From positions 15,710,781-15,774,780 of the forward strand of contig VZDJ01000116.1 in the NCBI GenBank assembly GCA_008694505.1: 64,000 nucleotides of DNA. The letters are read 5' to 3'. This document shows positions 1 to 13,568 of this stretch, one piece after another. The translations under genes and the position numbers were made by a program. The notes below the pieces were generated by a model. That model did no database searches and was not told the origin of the DNA. It saw only the letters and a list, made by a program, of their open reading frames with translations. The number at the start of each line of letters is the position of its first letter. Position 1 is the stretch's first letter. The stretch comes from Cyanoderma ruficeps (taxonomy: Eukaryota > Chordata > Aves > Passeriformes > Timaliidae).

Positions 1-20
1 AAGGGAAGGGAAGGGAAGGG
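1..20. repeat. (AAGGG)n microsatellite, cut by window edge
   Basis: Four perfect copies of the pentamer AAGGG open the window. The repeat probably continues to the left, so its true length is unknown. Confidence 0.9.
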
Positions 21-3000
21 AGCCTGTCCAAGTTCTCTGTGCAGCCTCCTCCAATGTTAATGCAAACCTAGAACAGGATGACTAAACTATTTCCTTTGTA
101 CAGTCAGGCACTATTGGGCAGCACAAACCACTACAGGACTATGAAGAATTTGGGTGTAAAAAAGATTTGTAAAGTCTGATTTCCAGTGCAAACAAAAGTG
201 AAACAAATGAAACGGTTAATATATGTTCAGCAGAGCGGCCTCCTCCTCTCTTACAGTGACCATAAGGGATTCAACAAGAGAAGCACTCCCCTACAAATAT
301 TCTTTGAAATATCGATCACTTCTCTGCCTATATTCCTGAGAGCAAAATCACCCAAAAAGCAGGAGTTTCTTTCTTGCTTACCTTCCCCCCCCCCTTTCTA
401 ATCTACTATTTTTTGAGAGATGAACTATGACATTGAGAAATTCTGGACAGCAGCTAATTCAGCTAACATACATAAAGGCAATTTTCTCTTAAAATTCAGG
501 TGGCTGTACATCAAAATGAAATAAGGCTGAAAACAGCAGGTCATAATTATTATTTCACTGAGCAAGGTCACCTGGCAAACTGCAGCTGAAAAAAATGTTA
601 AATGAATTGGCTGGATCAAAATCTTAGAACACTACCCACCTGAATGATGAAATCACCACCTTTCTAATTAACTACACACAAACACTCCTTCTCAGCTGGC
701 AACCAGGCTAAGGCCCAAATTAAAATCAAGACCAAAGCACTCATAGAATATTCTATCTATATTTAAATAAGTTCCAATCTAAGTAAGTGTTTAAAAAGAC
801 CTATACATTACCACCTTCCATAAGTGTCCATTTTTCACTCCTTGGCAGCAGTTAAAAGAAATGAATATTCAGAATTAATACCTTAATTGTTTCTGAGTTC
901 ATAATTTCATTTCTATTAGAAAATATGTTACATAAGACAATGTCAGAAATAGGCAATTGAACTTCTGATTATTGAAGTAGGATAAAATGCTGAAATCTTT
1001 GTTTTCAATGAAAAGCAATCTACTGTGAAAAGAAAAAAAAACCCTAGTTTTATACCAAAAATTTCAAAAGTAAATATCGATAGCGGTTTGCATTCCAACT
1101 TTGCAGCTGCCAGAGACCAGCAGGGTTTCACATGTTTTTGCTGTAACTCAGCTGCAGAGGAGCTGTTTGGGTTTGGTCTCACAGAGTGATACAAAGTATC
1201 TTTATGGAGAGAAAATACTAGATAATAGGGAATTATCTCATTCCTGAGGAATAGCCTAACAAGAACCAACAGTGAGAAGTGGAAAAAGAAATGCAAGGTG
1301 ATTAATTATGGTGAGGAAGAGGGATTATCAAGAAAATAAGGGTCCCGTCTTTTGACATTTCAGTCAAAATGAGATAATCTTTTGAAAGACAAACCACAGT
1401 AAAACAAACTTAGTAGGATCAGCAGCAGAGGGAATGAGGTAAAACGTAAGAGCCTGTTAAGTGATCGCCTCCTATTAAACCTTCTAAAGCTTCTTGTTAC
1501 CTCTAGTTCTATAAATTCCTTCTCATTTACAATGTTTTGCTTCCAAAAAAAAAAAAATCATACTTTATGAGTTTCAGAACATTTTGTGATGTAGTCATAA
1601 TAGATCTTAAATGAGGAAGAAAAGCAGATTAATCCCAAGGGTTTTTTTTCCCTAAGGCTTAACATTTGTACAGAAAATTCATTCTAACAAGAAGATACAA
1701 ATCTATACCCTACATTTTCTGGTAAGATGAATTTTCTGGCAAGATGAACTTTCTGGGTACAGATTTGAAAATAAAAATGTTCATAGTCCAACTTAAATGA
1801 ACAATTTTTAGACAGTAATTCTGGTAATTTTTGTGAAGTCCTGGATTTCACCTGATTTCAAAGCCTGATTTGATAAGGGTTTTGCAGTTGCCAGGAAGGA
1901 AGGGCATAAAATAAATAGCTTTTTATATTCTTTATGTGAATACTGTCCATGTAGTAAGTCCTTTCTGAAAAAAAGGAAAACTTTTCACCACAAAGAAAAA
2001 GTCAGAGTTGTCAAAGTTCTGGTTTATATACAAGCTTCAAATTCTTGTTTTTATTAGTGTATCTTTTAAGACGCACATACTAAACAAATGAATGTAATTT
2101 TCTGTGAATAAACCATTTTCAAAGTATATTTGGTGAAAACATACACAAAAAATTTTAAAAAAGGGAAGGTATAAAATACTGAAAGGCCTTTAAACCCTGC
2201 ATAGACTGAAAAAAAATCTTATATTCAGGAAACCATTTTAATAGTTACTCTGTCTTACTTTCACTAGCAAAAATAGTGTTCAATGGTTTTCTGATATGTT
2301 TATGACACAATTGCATCACCTGACGTACTTCAGGACTTGGCATAAAGAGTTAAGATTTGAAACCACTTTTAGAGAGTGAATGCTTACTGCACAAAAGGAA
2401 AATATTTTCCTTTTTGCTGTTTATCAGTCTCTCTCAAAACAAACTTTTTGCAGATGCTACAAGGCTGCTTGGACATAATCTCAGCTAGAGATACTGCTAG
2501 ACATGGATTACGTTTGTTCACAATCTGAAATAGTTTTCTTGTTTTCTCTCTTTGTTTTAGGAGCTCACAATTCTGCTACAAAGGCATAGAAGTCTGTTAC
2601 AATTCCTCTGTTGATAGAAGAATAGACCATTGTGCAATCCTGCAATGGATGAATCTTTTCAGACACATGAGCCATTACCCAGTAGTACTTACAGGAGTCA
2701 CTCAAAGCAAAATTAAAAATTGTCTGTATGTATAGCTGCAGAAGTATCAGGAGAAGTATCAGGTTCAGGTGCAGGAAAGACAGTAAAATCAGAGCTGAAC
2801 AAATCTATTTGGATGACTGTAGCAAAGTTGTGGCCTCATTAGATCTACTAGAAATATACAGGTTTTCCTTCAAGACAGCCACACCTTCTCCTGATGTCCA
2901 TCCATTTCCATCTGTCCTTAGTACATAACTTTCCTTTACATACCCTGTATAAAGTGATCAAACTTACATATGTATAAAGCCAGCTTCCTGTCCTGTCAAA

Positions 3001-3365
3001 AGGGAAAATTGTTATATTACTCTCATTAAGTGAGAAAAATCTTTAAATGGGAATATAATTTTCGGTAATTATTCAGCACATCAAGACAAAATCTTGAAAG
3101 CCTAAATAAAGTAAATTTTGGACGTCATGCCACTGCAGGGGTCATGCTGATACAAAGGGACACAATACATGTCTCAAAGTTAAGCAATCATCAAAGTTCA
3201 AATCCTTATAAAATGACAATGTAAAGTACCTTCTAGTTTATCTAATACTCCCCTGGTTAAAATCAAAACCCAGACATTTTCACTTCGCTTTCTGTTTCCT
3301 TTTTTTTTCTCTTTCTACTTGCACACACTTTACTATGATTTTTTCCTAGTAAAGGCAATTTAAAT
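21..3365. other. AT-rich intergenic stretch, no gene seen
   Basis: Only short chance frames are present, with no codon pattern, splice structure or recognisable protein. In the human block the next gene beyond MIR202HG is ADAM8; I see no metalloprotease exon here, so it must lie further left or be absent. Confidence 0.6.
1715..1757. repeat. 17-bp tandem repeat, about 2.5 copies
   Basis: The unit TTTTCTGGTAAGATGAA is at 1715-1731, is repeated with one change at 1732-1748, and starts a third partial copy. This is a small local duplication. Confidence 0.85.
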
Positions 3366-4980
3366 CATAGGATCATAGAACAGTTTGACCTTGTAAAGGT
3401 CAATAATCCACACCCCCTGCAATGAGCAGTGACCTCTTCAGCCTGGTCAGGTTGCTCAGAGGCCCATCCTACCTGACTTTGAATATTACCAGGGACAGCC
3501 CATCTACCACCTCTGAGCAGCCTGGGCCAGTGTTTTAACACCTTCATTGTTAAATGCTTCTTGTGTCTGGTCTAAAAATGACACCCTTTCAGTGTAAAAC
3601 CATCACCCCTTCTCCTATTACAACAGGTCCTGCTAAGATGTTTGTCCTTATCTTTCTTGTAGGTGCCACTTCAAGTACTGAAAGCCTGCAAGATTTCCCC
3701 AGAACCTTCTCTTCTCCGGGGTTGAACAATTCCAACTTTCTCAGTCAGATGTTCCAGAGAGGTGTTCCTCTCATCATCTTTGTGGCCTCCTCTGGACTTC
3801 ATCCATCAGGTTCATGTCTCTCCTATGCTGGGGACCCCAGAGCTGGGTGCAGCCCTGCAGGTGGGCTCCCAGCAGAGCAGAGCAGAGCAGAGCAGAGCCG
3901 AGCAGAGCAGAGCAGAGGGGCAGAATCCCCTCCCTCACCCTGCCGCCCACACTGCTTTGGATGCGGCCCAGGACAAAATTGGTTTTCTGTGCTGCCAGTG
4001 CTCATTGCTGGGTCATGCCCAGCCTCTCCCCAGCCAGCACCCTCAAGTCCTTCTGGGCAGAGCTGCTCTCATTCTCTCATCCCCAGCCTGGACTGATACA
4101 GGGAGTTGTTCCAACACAGGTGTAGCACCTTGCAGCTGGTCTTATTAAACCTCATGAGATTCCCATGGCCCACTTCTCCAGCTTGTCCTGGTCCCTCTGG
4201 ATGTCATCCCATCCTTCAGGACTGTCAGCCACACCACTCAGATTGGTGCAAATTTGCTGAGGTGGCACTCAGTCCCTCCATCTATGTCATTAATGAAGAT
4301 AGCAAACAGCACTGCTCCCATACAGACCTCAGAGGAACACCACTTGTCACTGATGTCCACCAGGATTATGTCCAAGACATTAACCACCACCCTCTGCTGC
4401 AACTGTCCAGCCAATTCCTCATCCACCAAAGCGAACAGCTGTCAAATCCATCTCTCTCCAGTTTAGAGAGAAGGATGTTATGGGGGACTGTGTCAAAGGT
4501 TTTACAGAAGCGCAGTCAAAACCCTTCCCTTGGCCCCCTGATGTATCTCTCCATGATGGAAGGCCCCTGGGTTGTGCAGGCCCCTGGTGAAGCCGTACTG
4601 GCTGTCCCAAATCTCCTCCCTGTCCTCCATCTGCCTTAGCAGAGCTTCTAGGAGGATCTGTTCCATGATGTCCCCACCTGTTTTCAGGCACAGAGGGAAG
4701 GTTGACAGGGCAGTTGTTCCCATGATCTTCCTTTCTACCCCTTTTAAAGATGAATAAAATGTTTCTTCTTTTCCAGTCACCTAGGGCTTCACTTGACTGC
4801 CACGACCTTTCAAATATTATGGAGAAGGGATTGGCAATTACAGCAACAGATTCTCTCAGGACTTCAGGATGCATCTCATTCCTCAGGTGGTCAAGAACTT
4901 GATCTTTATTTGAAGCAGGGCACACTCCTGCCACAGTCCCCACCCTGCTGCCCATTCACTCTAGAGATGTGGGAAGAGAG
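3366..4980 (-). mobile_element. CR1 LINE remnant, reverse orientation
   Basis: On the minus strand, frames at 4419-4955 and 4238-4429 carry reverse-transcriptase phrases typical of CR1, such as LDHLRNEMHPEVLRES and AVLFAIFINDIDGGTECHLS. They are broken by stops and frameshifts. The left end (about 3366-3650) matches the CR1 3' UTR read backwards, starting with an ATCATAGGATCATAGA tail. CR1 is the dominant LINE of birds and is usually 5'-truncated, as here. The copy is dead: no complete ORF remains. The right boundary is approximate. The 180-aa plus-strand frame at 3554-4096 is antisense to this element and is not a gene. Confidence 0.9.
3871..3917. repeat. (AGAGC)n pentamer array inside the CR1 remnant
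   Basis: About nine near-perfect copies of AGCAG/AGAGC interrupted by one CCG variant. It lies within the degraded CR1 sequence and is translated as SRAEQSRAEQ-type frames, which are artefacts. Confidence 0.85.
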
Positions 4981-7900
4981 GCTGTCACTCATGACAAGAA
5001 ATTCTGGGATGCAATTTAGCTAGTACTTGTTAAAATTTTATATTTTGAAAGCAGAAATGCAATGCTTCCTGACTCGTTCTAGTTTTAGTATTAGTATAAC
5101 CATTATTCCATGATACTGCATATATAAATTATTGCATAACCATATTTAAACTAAGAACTGAAAGCATATAATGATGGCAGCAAAATTATGCCCTAGAGCA
5201 CACTCTTTCTGAAAGAACAGACATTAAAAAAAAAAAATGTTCTTAAAAAGCAGGCCAGAAGACTGTTCATCACAACAACCAAACACTTGCAAGGAGTCTA
5301 CAGCAAATACGTCCAAGTTAGTATTCCCTTATGACCTAAACATAATATTAACAAAATCACATGTCCTGAAATGTAAATTCTAATCACCATAAACAGAATG
5401 TGTTTGATAGGTTTGCCACAGGTTTCAGCTACATATAGAAGAAAGGGTCTTCAAGTATGAATTTTATTCTTACTCCACTTAATTATTTTATTTTGTTGAA
5501 TATCCAAAACTGAGCCTGAAGCAAGAATTGCTTAAGACTGGGATGCTGTATTTTTGTCATGTTCAAATTAAATACCTGAATGGAACTTTGCTTTTAGAAC
5601 ATGGGTGAACAATATAATAGTGGAACAAACCTGTCTATCAGACTACAGAAAATATGAATAAACTGTATTTGTACTCAGAAATTTTAGAACAAACAGGTCT
5701 GCTGTAACATTGCTTCAGTAAATAAAATGTAACTGCCCACAATCAGTTAAGAACTATTGACCTTTTCATATCCATAACTTCAACATTGTGTCATACTGTT
5801 TTCACAGGAATGCTCTCCAAACAGTTTTCAAGGTTAATTTTGCTGTTACTCCCTCTGGCAGGGTAAGCAGATAATTCTGTCTCACTAATTTCTTTCCCAG
5901 CTTCTTTGATATCAGTAACTTGTACCCATGCTAAATGAAGTTTTCGTATTTTGTCAAGGCTGCTGTTTGAATTTGTCTATTGCTTATATTTCTAAAGGTA
6001 ATACTGATGCTTCAAAGGATGCAGAAAAAAACATTGTCTGCTTCTTGTAAGTGAGACAACAGAGAATGTTGTATACCTTCAGTGACAACACTGTAGGGCA
6101 AGCTGCTGTATTGTAGTATTTCCTCCTGTGGCTGTATAACAGACTGGGGGAAAATATAAATCTCTTGGTCACAATGTCAAGCATTAAGATATAAATTAAC
6201 CGTATAAATGTTAAAGTTTTATTTTTCAGATCATATCCTTCAAAAAGTGTTCTATTCCTTGTATTACTCACATTAGTAATTCTACTGAAATAAGACTATT
6301 CTTCTAAGTTTAAACATGTAAAATTGTTTAATTTAGGGTCTGCCAAACTTTTGGCTACAGACAGTTTATTTGTTTACAAAATCAATAGATTCAGATTTCA
6401 ACTAAAGGACGAGTTCCTAAGTACTAAAATAAAACTTTTGTTCAATGAACAGCACACAAACTTTAAGGCCTGCTGCTATGCATCAACACAATTTCACCCC
6501 ACAAATCTTCACTCATTCGCATCAGCTGAGGATCAGTCTACAGGAGATGCAGGAGACACTTTGCACTGGAGGCAAACCGGTTGTTCAGAAGTGCTGCTGC
6601 TGCCATTTACTAATCAATCAGGAAAATACTTAAAGCACTTAAAGTCTTATGAGCCAATACACATATTCACAGGTGAAAGAAATCCTCACGTTTTATTAAC
6701 ATGTAGGTATTTTTCCACGTCTGAAATGCATTCTTTTTACAAAAGTTTATCAATTTTAAATTAGAGACGAAAGCTGGTGCGTGGAAAAGGCACACAGCAG
6801 TAACACTGTTCTGAGGCAAGGCACAGAAAAACTCCTGCAATTTTGGCTTTTTATACTTTGAAGGTGTGGTCAGGCCAACAAATCTTTCTTGCTTGCTCTT
6901 ATGAAAAGACGGAATCCAGTTCTTTTTTTTTTTTTTTTTTTAAATCAATCCCCTACCACAAACTAACTAGTGACTTGAACTGGCTTATGAAGAGGGACAC
7001 CAAAAGCCAGAATCAGCACAGAATAAGCAACGGGGGCATGTGGCTGGGACTCAGTGGAAAAGCAAAGAGGTAGCAGTGCTCTATTAAGATTTTCTCTGCT
7101 GATGTCAAGAAAAAGAATCCTTAGAAAGACTCAGAACTTACTTGGTTAAGGATTTGCCTTCACTACCCTACCTTCTATCTATATCTTCCTCTGTATTTCT
7201 GCAAAGATGAACAAGAGGTTTATCTTTGAACGTGCTGGATTCCCAGAATTATACTGAATGCATTAGTACTTCAATTAGTGTACTAACGAAGCAAAATGAA
7301 TGAAGACAGCAGTCACCTGCAGGCACTGACAAATTCAGAAGTTTAGTAGCTGCTCTCTACATGCCCCTTTCTAGTGAAAAAGAAGGTGACAATGCTTCAA
7401 TCTTCAATGCTCAATTTTAAACACAACCTTTTTTTCCTTTAAGTCACTCTTTCTGCAGGGACTTAAAGTGCAAATTATTTTAGAGTACACTGCACTGCTG
7501 AATTAATTGGCATGATCCACTCAGGTCGTGCAGGAATACCCAATTCAGATATCAGAAGCCAGAAATGCAGAGCCATTTTGTGGAGCACTCATTATCCTCT
7601 ACATATCTGGCAGACATTAAAAGGCTTGGGGCAGTTCATCCCCCCAGTCACAGCATTACTATAAGCTCAACAATCCTTTCCAGGGAGCTGTGAAACAAGT
7701 TGTTTGTCCTGCTGAGGAGGGCATTGCCAGCTCCTGGGCTGTTAGTTTGTTTCCTCACTGACACCCTGGGGAAAACACCTTTGTGCAAAAGCATCTGGCA
7801 GCCTCTGTCACACACTGGAGGTGGATCATTAATAGATGCATAATGGAGCATCACATTTTAGCCCAGAAACACCACTTGCAAGGGAGAGAGTGGACAGCAC

Positions 7901-10900
7901 CAGCACACCAGAAACTATTCAAATTTAGCCTGCCCTCATGTGCAAAATTGAAACCAATTATTTTTGGTAGCCCAGAGTGATCTGCAGTTTTAGACAACTC
8001 TGTACCACACAAGTGAAAAGTGTAATTGTGTATGTTCAAATTCTACCAGTAGATCACCCTGAGAGCACATAGCTAAACAGTACTTTGAAGGAAGAAAAAA
8101 GAGTAAAAGCCACACTTGCAGAGAAAAAAAAATTATCCCAAATCAAATATTGGAAAGAATAGGAGACTTTCCTCCTTTAAAAGAACAGCAAGAGGCAATT
8201 GAAGGATATGAAAATCTTTTTAGGGTAGTTTCAAGACATGTTTGTGTTGATTAACATATATCAAGTGGAACTTAAATATAATCAAATATCTTCATTTAGA
8301 AAACAAATTATTCTACTATTTGTGTTGGAATTCTGGGGCATCTGTACAGTTAAGCAGGGTTTCAGCTTTGCTGTGTAAAATACTGGAACTTCATATATCC
8401 CTCAGAACAAAAGGAGAAAAAACACCCCAATGATTTTGAGGTTCCAGTGTTTTTGCTGAGAATCTTTTGCTGACTTCAGTGGACACTGAATCAGATCTCT
8501 GAATATGAGTTTTTCCCAGTTGATTTTCATAAGCTGCTTCCTGCAGTTTGCAAAAAACAACTTTGTCCACATGACTTAGCCGAGAAAAACATTTTTGAAG
8601 GCCAACTACCGTATCTTGTGTTCCTTTAGCAGTTAAGATATTTGCCAGCTTCGTTCTTTCAGACAAAATATGCACGCTTTCTTCCCAACAGCTTTGAGCA
8701 TTACCATTCCTGACAGTAGCATAGTTTTTATAATTTATGCCTCAACTATCTGCTCACATTTCATGCCTCTTCAGTTTAACGCAATTTAATTAAAAAGAAA
8801 AGAAAAAAAGAAAATAGAATAATGCATCTTGTTACAAAACTATATCTGCATTTGCAAACAAGAATGCTCACTCTCTTCTGCTTATATAATGTTCTATAAA
8901 TGGATTTCGTGTAAATGGGCATTTTTTGCAAAAATCATTCGCTGGTGGTTTTATGCATTCACTACATTTTCCTGAAATTAATTTGCAGTGGTCATACTTT
9001 TAAGCTAAACATTGAAGACTGCACCAAACAGTGAAGTACTTTACATCCACAGAATAAACTGAACTTGGGCAGAACATTATTATATGAAACTTCCAAAGCA
9101 TATAGGTATTATATGCATTATATGTATTCGATGTCTTTTAGCAATGCTTTCCTTTGTAACATTTACCACAAATGGTACAAGTAACAGTAATTTAACTATA
9201 TGTTTGTCCAAGTAAGTATGCTGTATTACAGAATAAATTAAAAACTTACAACCTGCCTAATTTTATTTCAGCATTTTTTTTCTGCGAAGTCCGTCAGCTT
9301 CCCCAGCCACCTATCAAGCAGCTGTGTGTTGATTTTTGTTTGGTGACTCACACAAGGCAATGTAGTTTCATTAAGAGTAGTTCATCATCAGAAAGAAAGG
9401 TCCTGAATCATCCCAGAACAAAAAATACGTAATTTTTTACTCCATACGCTGAAGTACAAAACAGAGGACAGGGAGAGGTTAAAACAATGAGACAATTAGT
9501 CTCAATTAGTGCTGACAAATTAGTCAGCATGATGAGCAATATGATCAGACCCACAGTAACCTGGCTATCAAGATAGTTTTTATAGGTATTGTGGCAAAAG
9601 ATGATTTTTAACAAAAGATTTCTAGAAAGCAAATAAAAAAACTTTGTATATGTATGAGCAAAGCCTTTTTGTAGAATGGAAAGACCTACTGGTTCAAGAA
9701 AATAAACTCTAAAGAGAGTATGAAACTTAGAGGTAAGAAGAAACCATTTCTACACGAGTGTGCATGTGTATGTTGCATTTTGAAAGCCAGCACTCTAGGC
9801 TGGTAGATCCCATTCCAGCTAACAGTTGTTTTCTACATTTAAAATGTGTGAGAAATTCAATAGCAAAGGCCTGACTTTGTCATATCCAGAGATTTTTGAG
9901 AAATACTATTCTACAAATTTGAGTTTAATTTGATTGCAAATAGTATCTTGTAATAGTGACCTCTCAAACTGCTGCTACAACTTCCTGAAAACTGTGTCTC
10001 CAGCCTAATCATACTTTTCCAAGCTGCCACACAGGTGCAATGAGCTGCATCCCAACCTATTCTCTTTCAAAGCTACAATTCAAACACTATAAATCATGCA
10101 GCTGATGGAAGATAAATTTAAAGCTTTCACTCACATCTCTGTGTCTCAGCCCAGTTTTCCCATCTGGCTGCATCTGCTCTGCAACAATCCTTCACGAAGG
10201 ACAGGGTCCAAGTGTTTTAGAGGAGCAGTCTAGAATAGCTTTTAACATTCAAAAGGGGCTGTTCAGAGTGCTCAGTAGTTGGCAGCTACATACAATTAAG
10301 AATGTTTTTTACTTAGACCACTAGATCCTAAATATCAGTTTAAAAATGCCAAACTCTCTCTCTCTCTCCCCCAAGGCAGGAATCAGTAAATTAATAACAA
10401 GTGCAGTGGGATGGTGAGGATGGGGGGAGGTAGCCTGAATTGTTGGTTTTGTTTTTCTTTTCAAGAAATTTTGTTTTATCCTCTCAGGTCATGGTTCAAA
10501 ACCAGTTTCATGAAGTTTGCATGAATCTTTTTCTAGGAAGTCATTGTTAAATATCCATTATATCAGATTACACTTACAACACATTAAATTTCAGGCTATT
10601 TATTTTACACTAGCTACCAACTTTATGTGGCTTTCAGAGGACTGCCTGAACGGAAATTTCAGAAAATATGCCTCAAGGTTAAAAAGGATTAGGTCACCAC
10701 TTTGTATTCAAACATCAAAAGCAAAAGATTGACTGGTGTGTTCTTTTAAATTTTTTTCCTAAAATTTCCAAGTTGCCCACTCTATTTATATTTCTGAATA
10801 AAACACAGTTTAATAAAGATTTAATTCTGCAATCCAAATCAAAACCAGCTTCAACTGTGTTCTAAAGAAAGATTGATACATTACAAATCAGCTGTAGGAG

Positions 10901-12380
10901 GTACTTTCCAAATCCACAAATAAATAATAGCAAATACAAAGCACAAAAATCAAGAGACTGCTCCTTCACACACAAATTAACAATCTCATTACTCTCAGTG
11001 AGGAGCCTTATCAGAGCCCTCAGATCCCACACCAGATTCCATTGTGGTTTTGTGTAGATGGAGCCCTTAACCTGAGCATCACTCACCATCTAATGGTATT
11101 GGCCTACTCAGAACTCAGGACTGGAGGTCAAATAGCATCTGTATTCCAGGGGGCAATCCAACAATTTAGTTTTCAACCCCTCAGGAAAACAAACAAAAGC
11201 CAAACAACCTTCTCTCTCTCCCTCAGAACACAAAACTGACAATTTCCCAAGCACAGCTATTATATGAAAAGCTGTTGAAATGTGTTCACAGCTCTGAACA
11301 CTTTCTGGTTTTGTGCAGTATAGTTTTTCTCTTTCCAGGTGATAGAGCTGTCTAATTGAAGTCAGAAAGCCCAGCAGAACCGAAGTAAGCATTGCATATT
11401 AAAAATCAAAAAGCTAAGTACTTGATTCAGATCACAACTGGGATGGCTTCACAAGCACAGAAACTGAAGAAAAGCTGAAAGAATGAATTGTAAAAATCTA
11501 GGGAAACATTCATCCCAACCTTAAAAACAGATTTTTTAAAATTCAAGGTACTGTATCCAAATCAGAATGCAATAACTACTTCTTATGACAGAAAGGAACA
11601 AACTGAACCTGAGATTAAAAAAGGAAAATCAGAAAATTAAAGAAACTTTGAAATCTTCTGACACTGAAAGAACACACAGTGAATTTCAGGACTTTCCAAA
11701 CTTATGAATAAACAACAGCATGTAACAATTAATATTGTGACTGCTTGTGACACTGCTGTTCTCTGAATTAACTTGAACCACTTCAAACAACTTCAGCTGA
11801 TCACTTCAGACTTCTAATATGTAAACCAGATTACATAGGAGATGAGATGCAGTTTTATAGTGTAATAAATGTCCTAAAAGAAAGACAGCAACTTGAAAGC
11901 AAATGGTTAGCGAATTTGTTAGCAAATAGGACTAAATATGGTGAAAGATGTTTCCCAGCCTTGGCACCCAGCACAGAGCCTCACTGGGGCCTGGATAAGC
12001 AGAGGAAAGCCTTGTACACAGACCTTGCTATCTCCCCGGTAAAGTCGCATTTGCAAGTGAAGGCCATTGATAGAGATTCTCAAAATAGTGTGCTGGGGAA
12101 AAGGGGGGTGAGTTACACTGAAAACACAGCACAGGCTTTGAGAACAAAAGGTCCTCTCACAGATTTACACTTTCTAAACACCATTGATGTATGTGAAAGA
12201 AAACACAGACGATAAATTCTCGTTCTCAGCGCACATTTCAAGACACTACTTTAATTATTCCTATCATTTCTGTTGTCTATTGCACTCCCCCAGCATATGA
12301 GCAGTAATTCCCATGTTTCCAGCAGCACTCTTTGTGTACCCAATGTGCAGGTGCAGCAAATACCTTGGCAAGGGGCAAAG
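4981..12380. other. AT-rich intergenic stretch, no gene seen
   Basis: No exon-like frame with acceptor and donor that encodes a recognisable protein, and no RNA gene seen. It contains scattered poly-A/T tracts (for example 6919-6939) and a short CT run near 10357. It probably includes sequence leading to the miR-202 host promoter at its right end. Confidence 0.5.
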
Positions 12381-12439
12381 CGATTATCACTTAAGAAAAC
12401 AGTAACACTGTATAGTTCATTCTTCTTCAAGGTCTTGAG

Positions 12440-12500
12440 CAAAGCATAAATTCTCATGAAAACGAAGTCACTGCGCTTCAAGCGTCAGACAGCGACCCAG
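12440..12500 (+). ncRNA. possible upstream exon of the miR-202 host transcript
   Basis: A strong splice donor, CCCAG|GTAAGC, sits at 12500/12501 on the same strand as miR-202 and about 500 bp upstream. A host RNA exon could end here, with the hairpin in the following intron or exon. The start is a guess, and no homology supports the exon. The short frame beginning at 12456 (starting MKTKSLRFKRQ) reads through the donor and looks incidental. Confidence 0.25.
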
Positions 12501-12996
12501 GTAAGCCTTACTGCTGCTTGTAGTGCTGTTTTTACTGTATTTTGTAATTTACGGACTTTTTCTTTCTTTCTCGCCTGCATTTGTTCAGTTACTCAAATAA
12601 GTATTTTCTCAGGTCTTAAATATAAATGTGTCAAATACTGTGCAAGAGTGCAATATACTGAAAAGGGGATATCGTTGCTAACTTGTAATTCATTTTCAGG
12701 CCAAGTCTACCGAGCTGCATTTCATTTTTTCCTAAGAACTCCGAACTGTATTGCACGTATTTCGAAAATATGCCCTGATGAATTTTTAACATGCTAAGTA
12801 CTGTTGAATCCTATGCATTAATGTTGGGTATCTCACATTTCAACCTCTGTTTTAGTCTGCAGTAGTTTTTAACAGCTTTATAATTCAAAAGAAATGGTAC
12901 TGTGTATAGGATATAAACCGTTTTTATTCTCCCTAATATATACATTTATATTCCAGGTTACTCTTGCCACAAGTGGAGTGGATCAGATCTGGCTCG

Positions 12997-13073
12997 TTGT
13001 TCCTTTTTCCTATGCATATACTTCTTTGAGAATTGCTTCTAAAGAGGTATAGGGCATGGGAAAATGGGGCAAC
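12997..13073 (+). ncRNA. MIR202: miR-202 precursor hairpin
   Basis: The 5p arm at 13007-13028 begins TTCCTATGCATATAC, and the 3p arm at 13043-13062 reads AGAGGTATAGGGCATGGGAA. Both match the mature miR-202 sequences known from tetrapods. The arms pair around a short loop (GAGAATTGCTTCTA region), and the stem extends to GTTG (12997-13000) against CAAC (13070-13073). miR-202 is gonad-enriched and is processed from a non-coding host transcript (MIR202HG). In human it lies beside VENTX on the strand opposite to KNDC1 and VENTX, and the orientation relative to KNDC1 is the same here. The nearest homeobox gene, C, is 9 kb to the right on the same strand. The 3p seed GAGGTAT is intact (it differs from let-7 seed GAGGTAG in the last base). 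Confidence 0.97.
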
Positions 13074-13532
13074 TGAGGTACTTCACCACATCTCAAGCAG
13101 CATCGTGAAGGCAATGGCAGAAATGCTTAGAGAAAACAGATGGGCAAAGAAATTAAAGATAAGTTCTGAAACTCCCAATTAATCCTCAACACTTAAAAGA
13201 TACTGGCACTATTTGCTCTGATCTAACATCTAAATGTTGGTTTCCTCTTAAAACCTGATTTATTACAAAAGCAATACTTAAAGCATTTCTCCAGTTACAT
13301 TATTAAATCTATCATTTGGTCTAATGTAAAAAAGAAGTTGCTAAGTTACTCCTACTGTCCTTATTTCCATAAGTCTCCAACTGAAACTGCGGGAAATGCA
13401 GTCGCACAAGCTGCCAAAACCACTGCTCCTCCTCCTGTCTCACAGGTGCCGGGATCAGCCGCCACTGAACCTGGGTGATGCTGACTCGTGTGTGTAAAGC
13501 CCAGTCATGAAAACGCTGCCTAAGTGGGTTAT

Positions 13533-13568
13533 AATTGTCTGTAATATATCAATTGTCTGTAATATATC
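13533..13568. repeat. 18-bp perfect tandem duplication
   Basis: AATTGTCTGTAATATATC occurs twice in direct succession (13533-13550 and 13551-13568). No coding or structural role is apparent. Confidence 0.9.

Noticed and set aside
3554..4096. 180-aa plus-strand open frame
   Set aside because: Antisense to the CR1 remnant and includes the AGAGC pentamer array; no protein family is recognisable.
4419..4955. 178-aa minus-strand frame
   Set aside because: Part of the CR1 reverse transcriptase, frameshifted relative to the overlapping frame; counted as repeat, not as a host gene.
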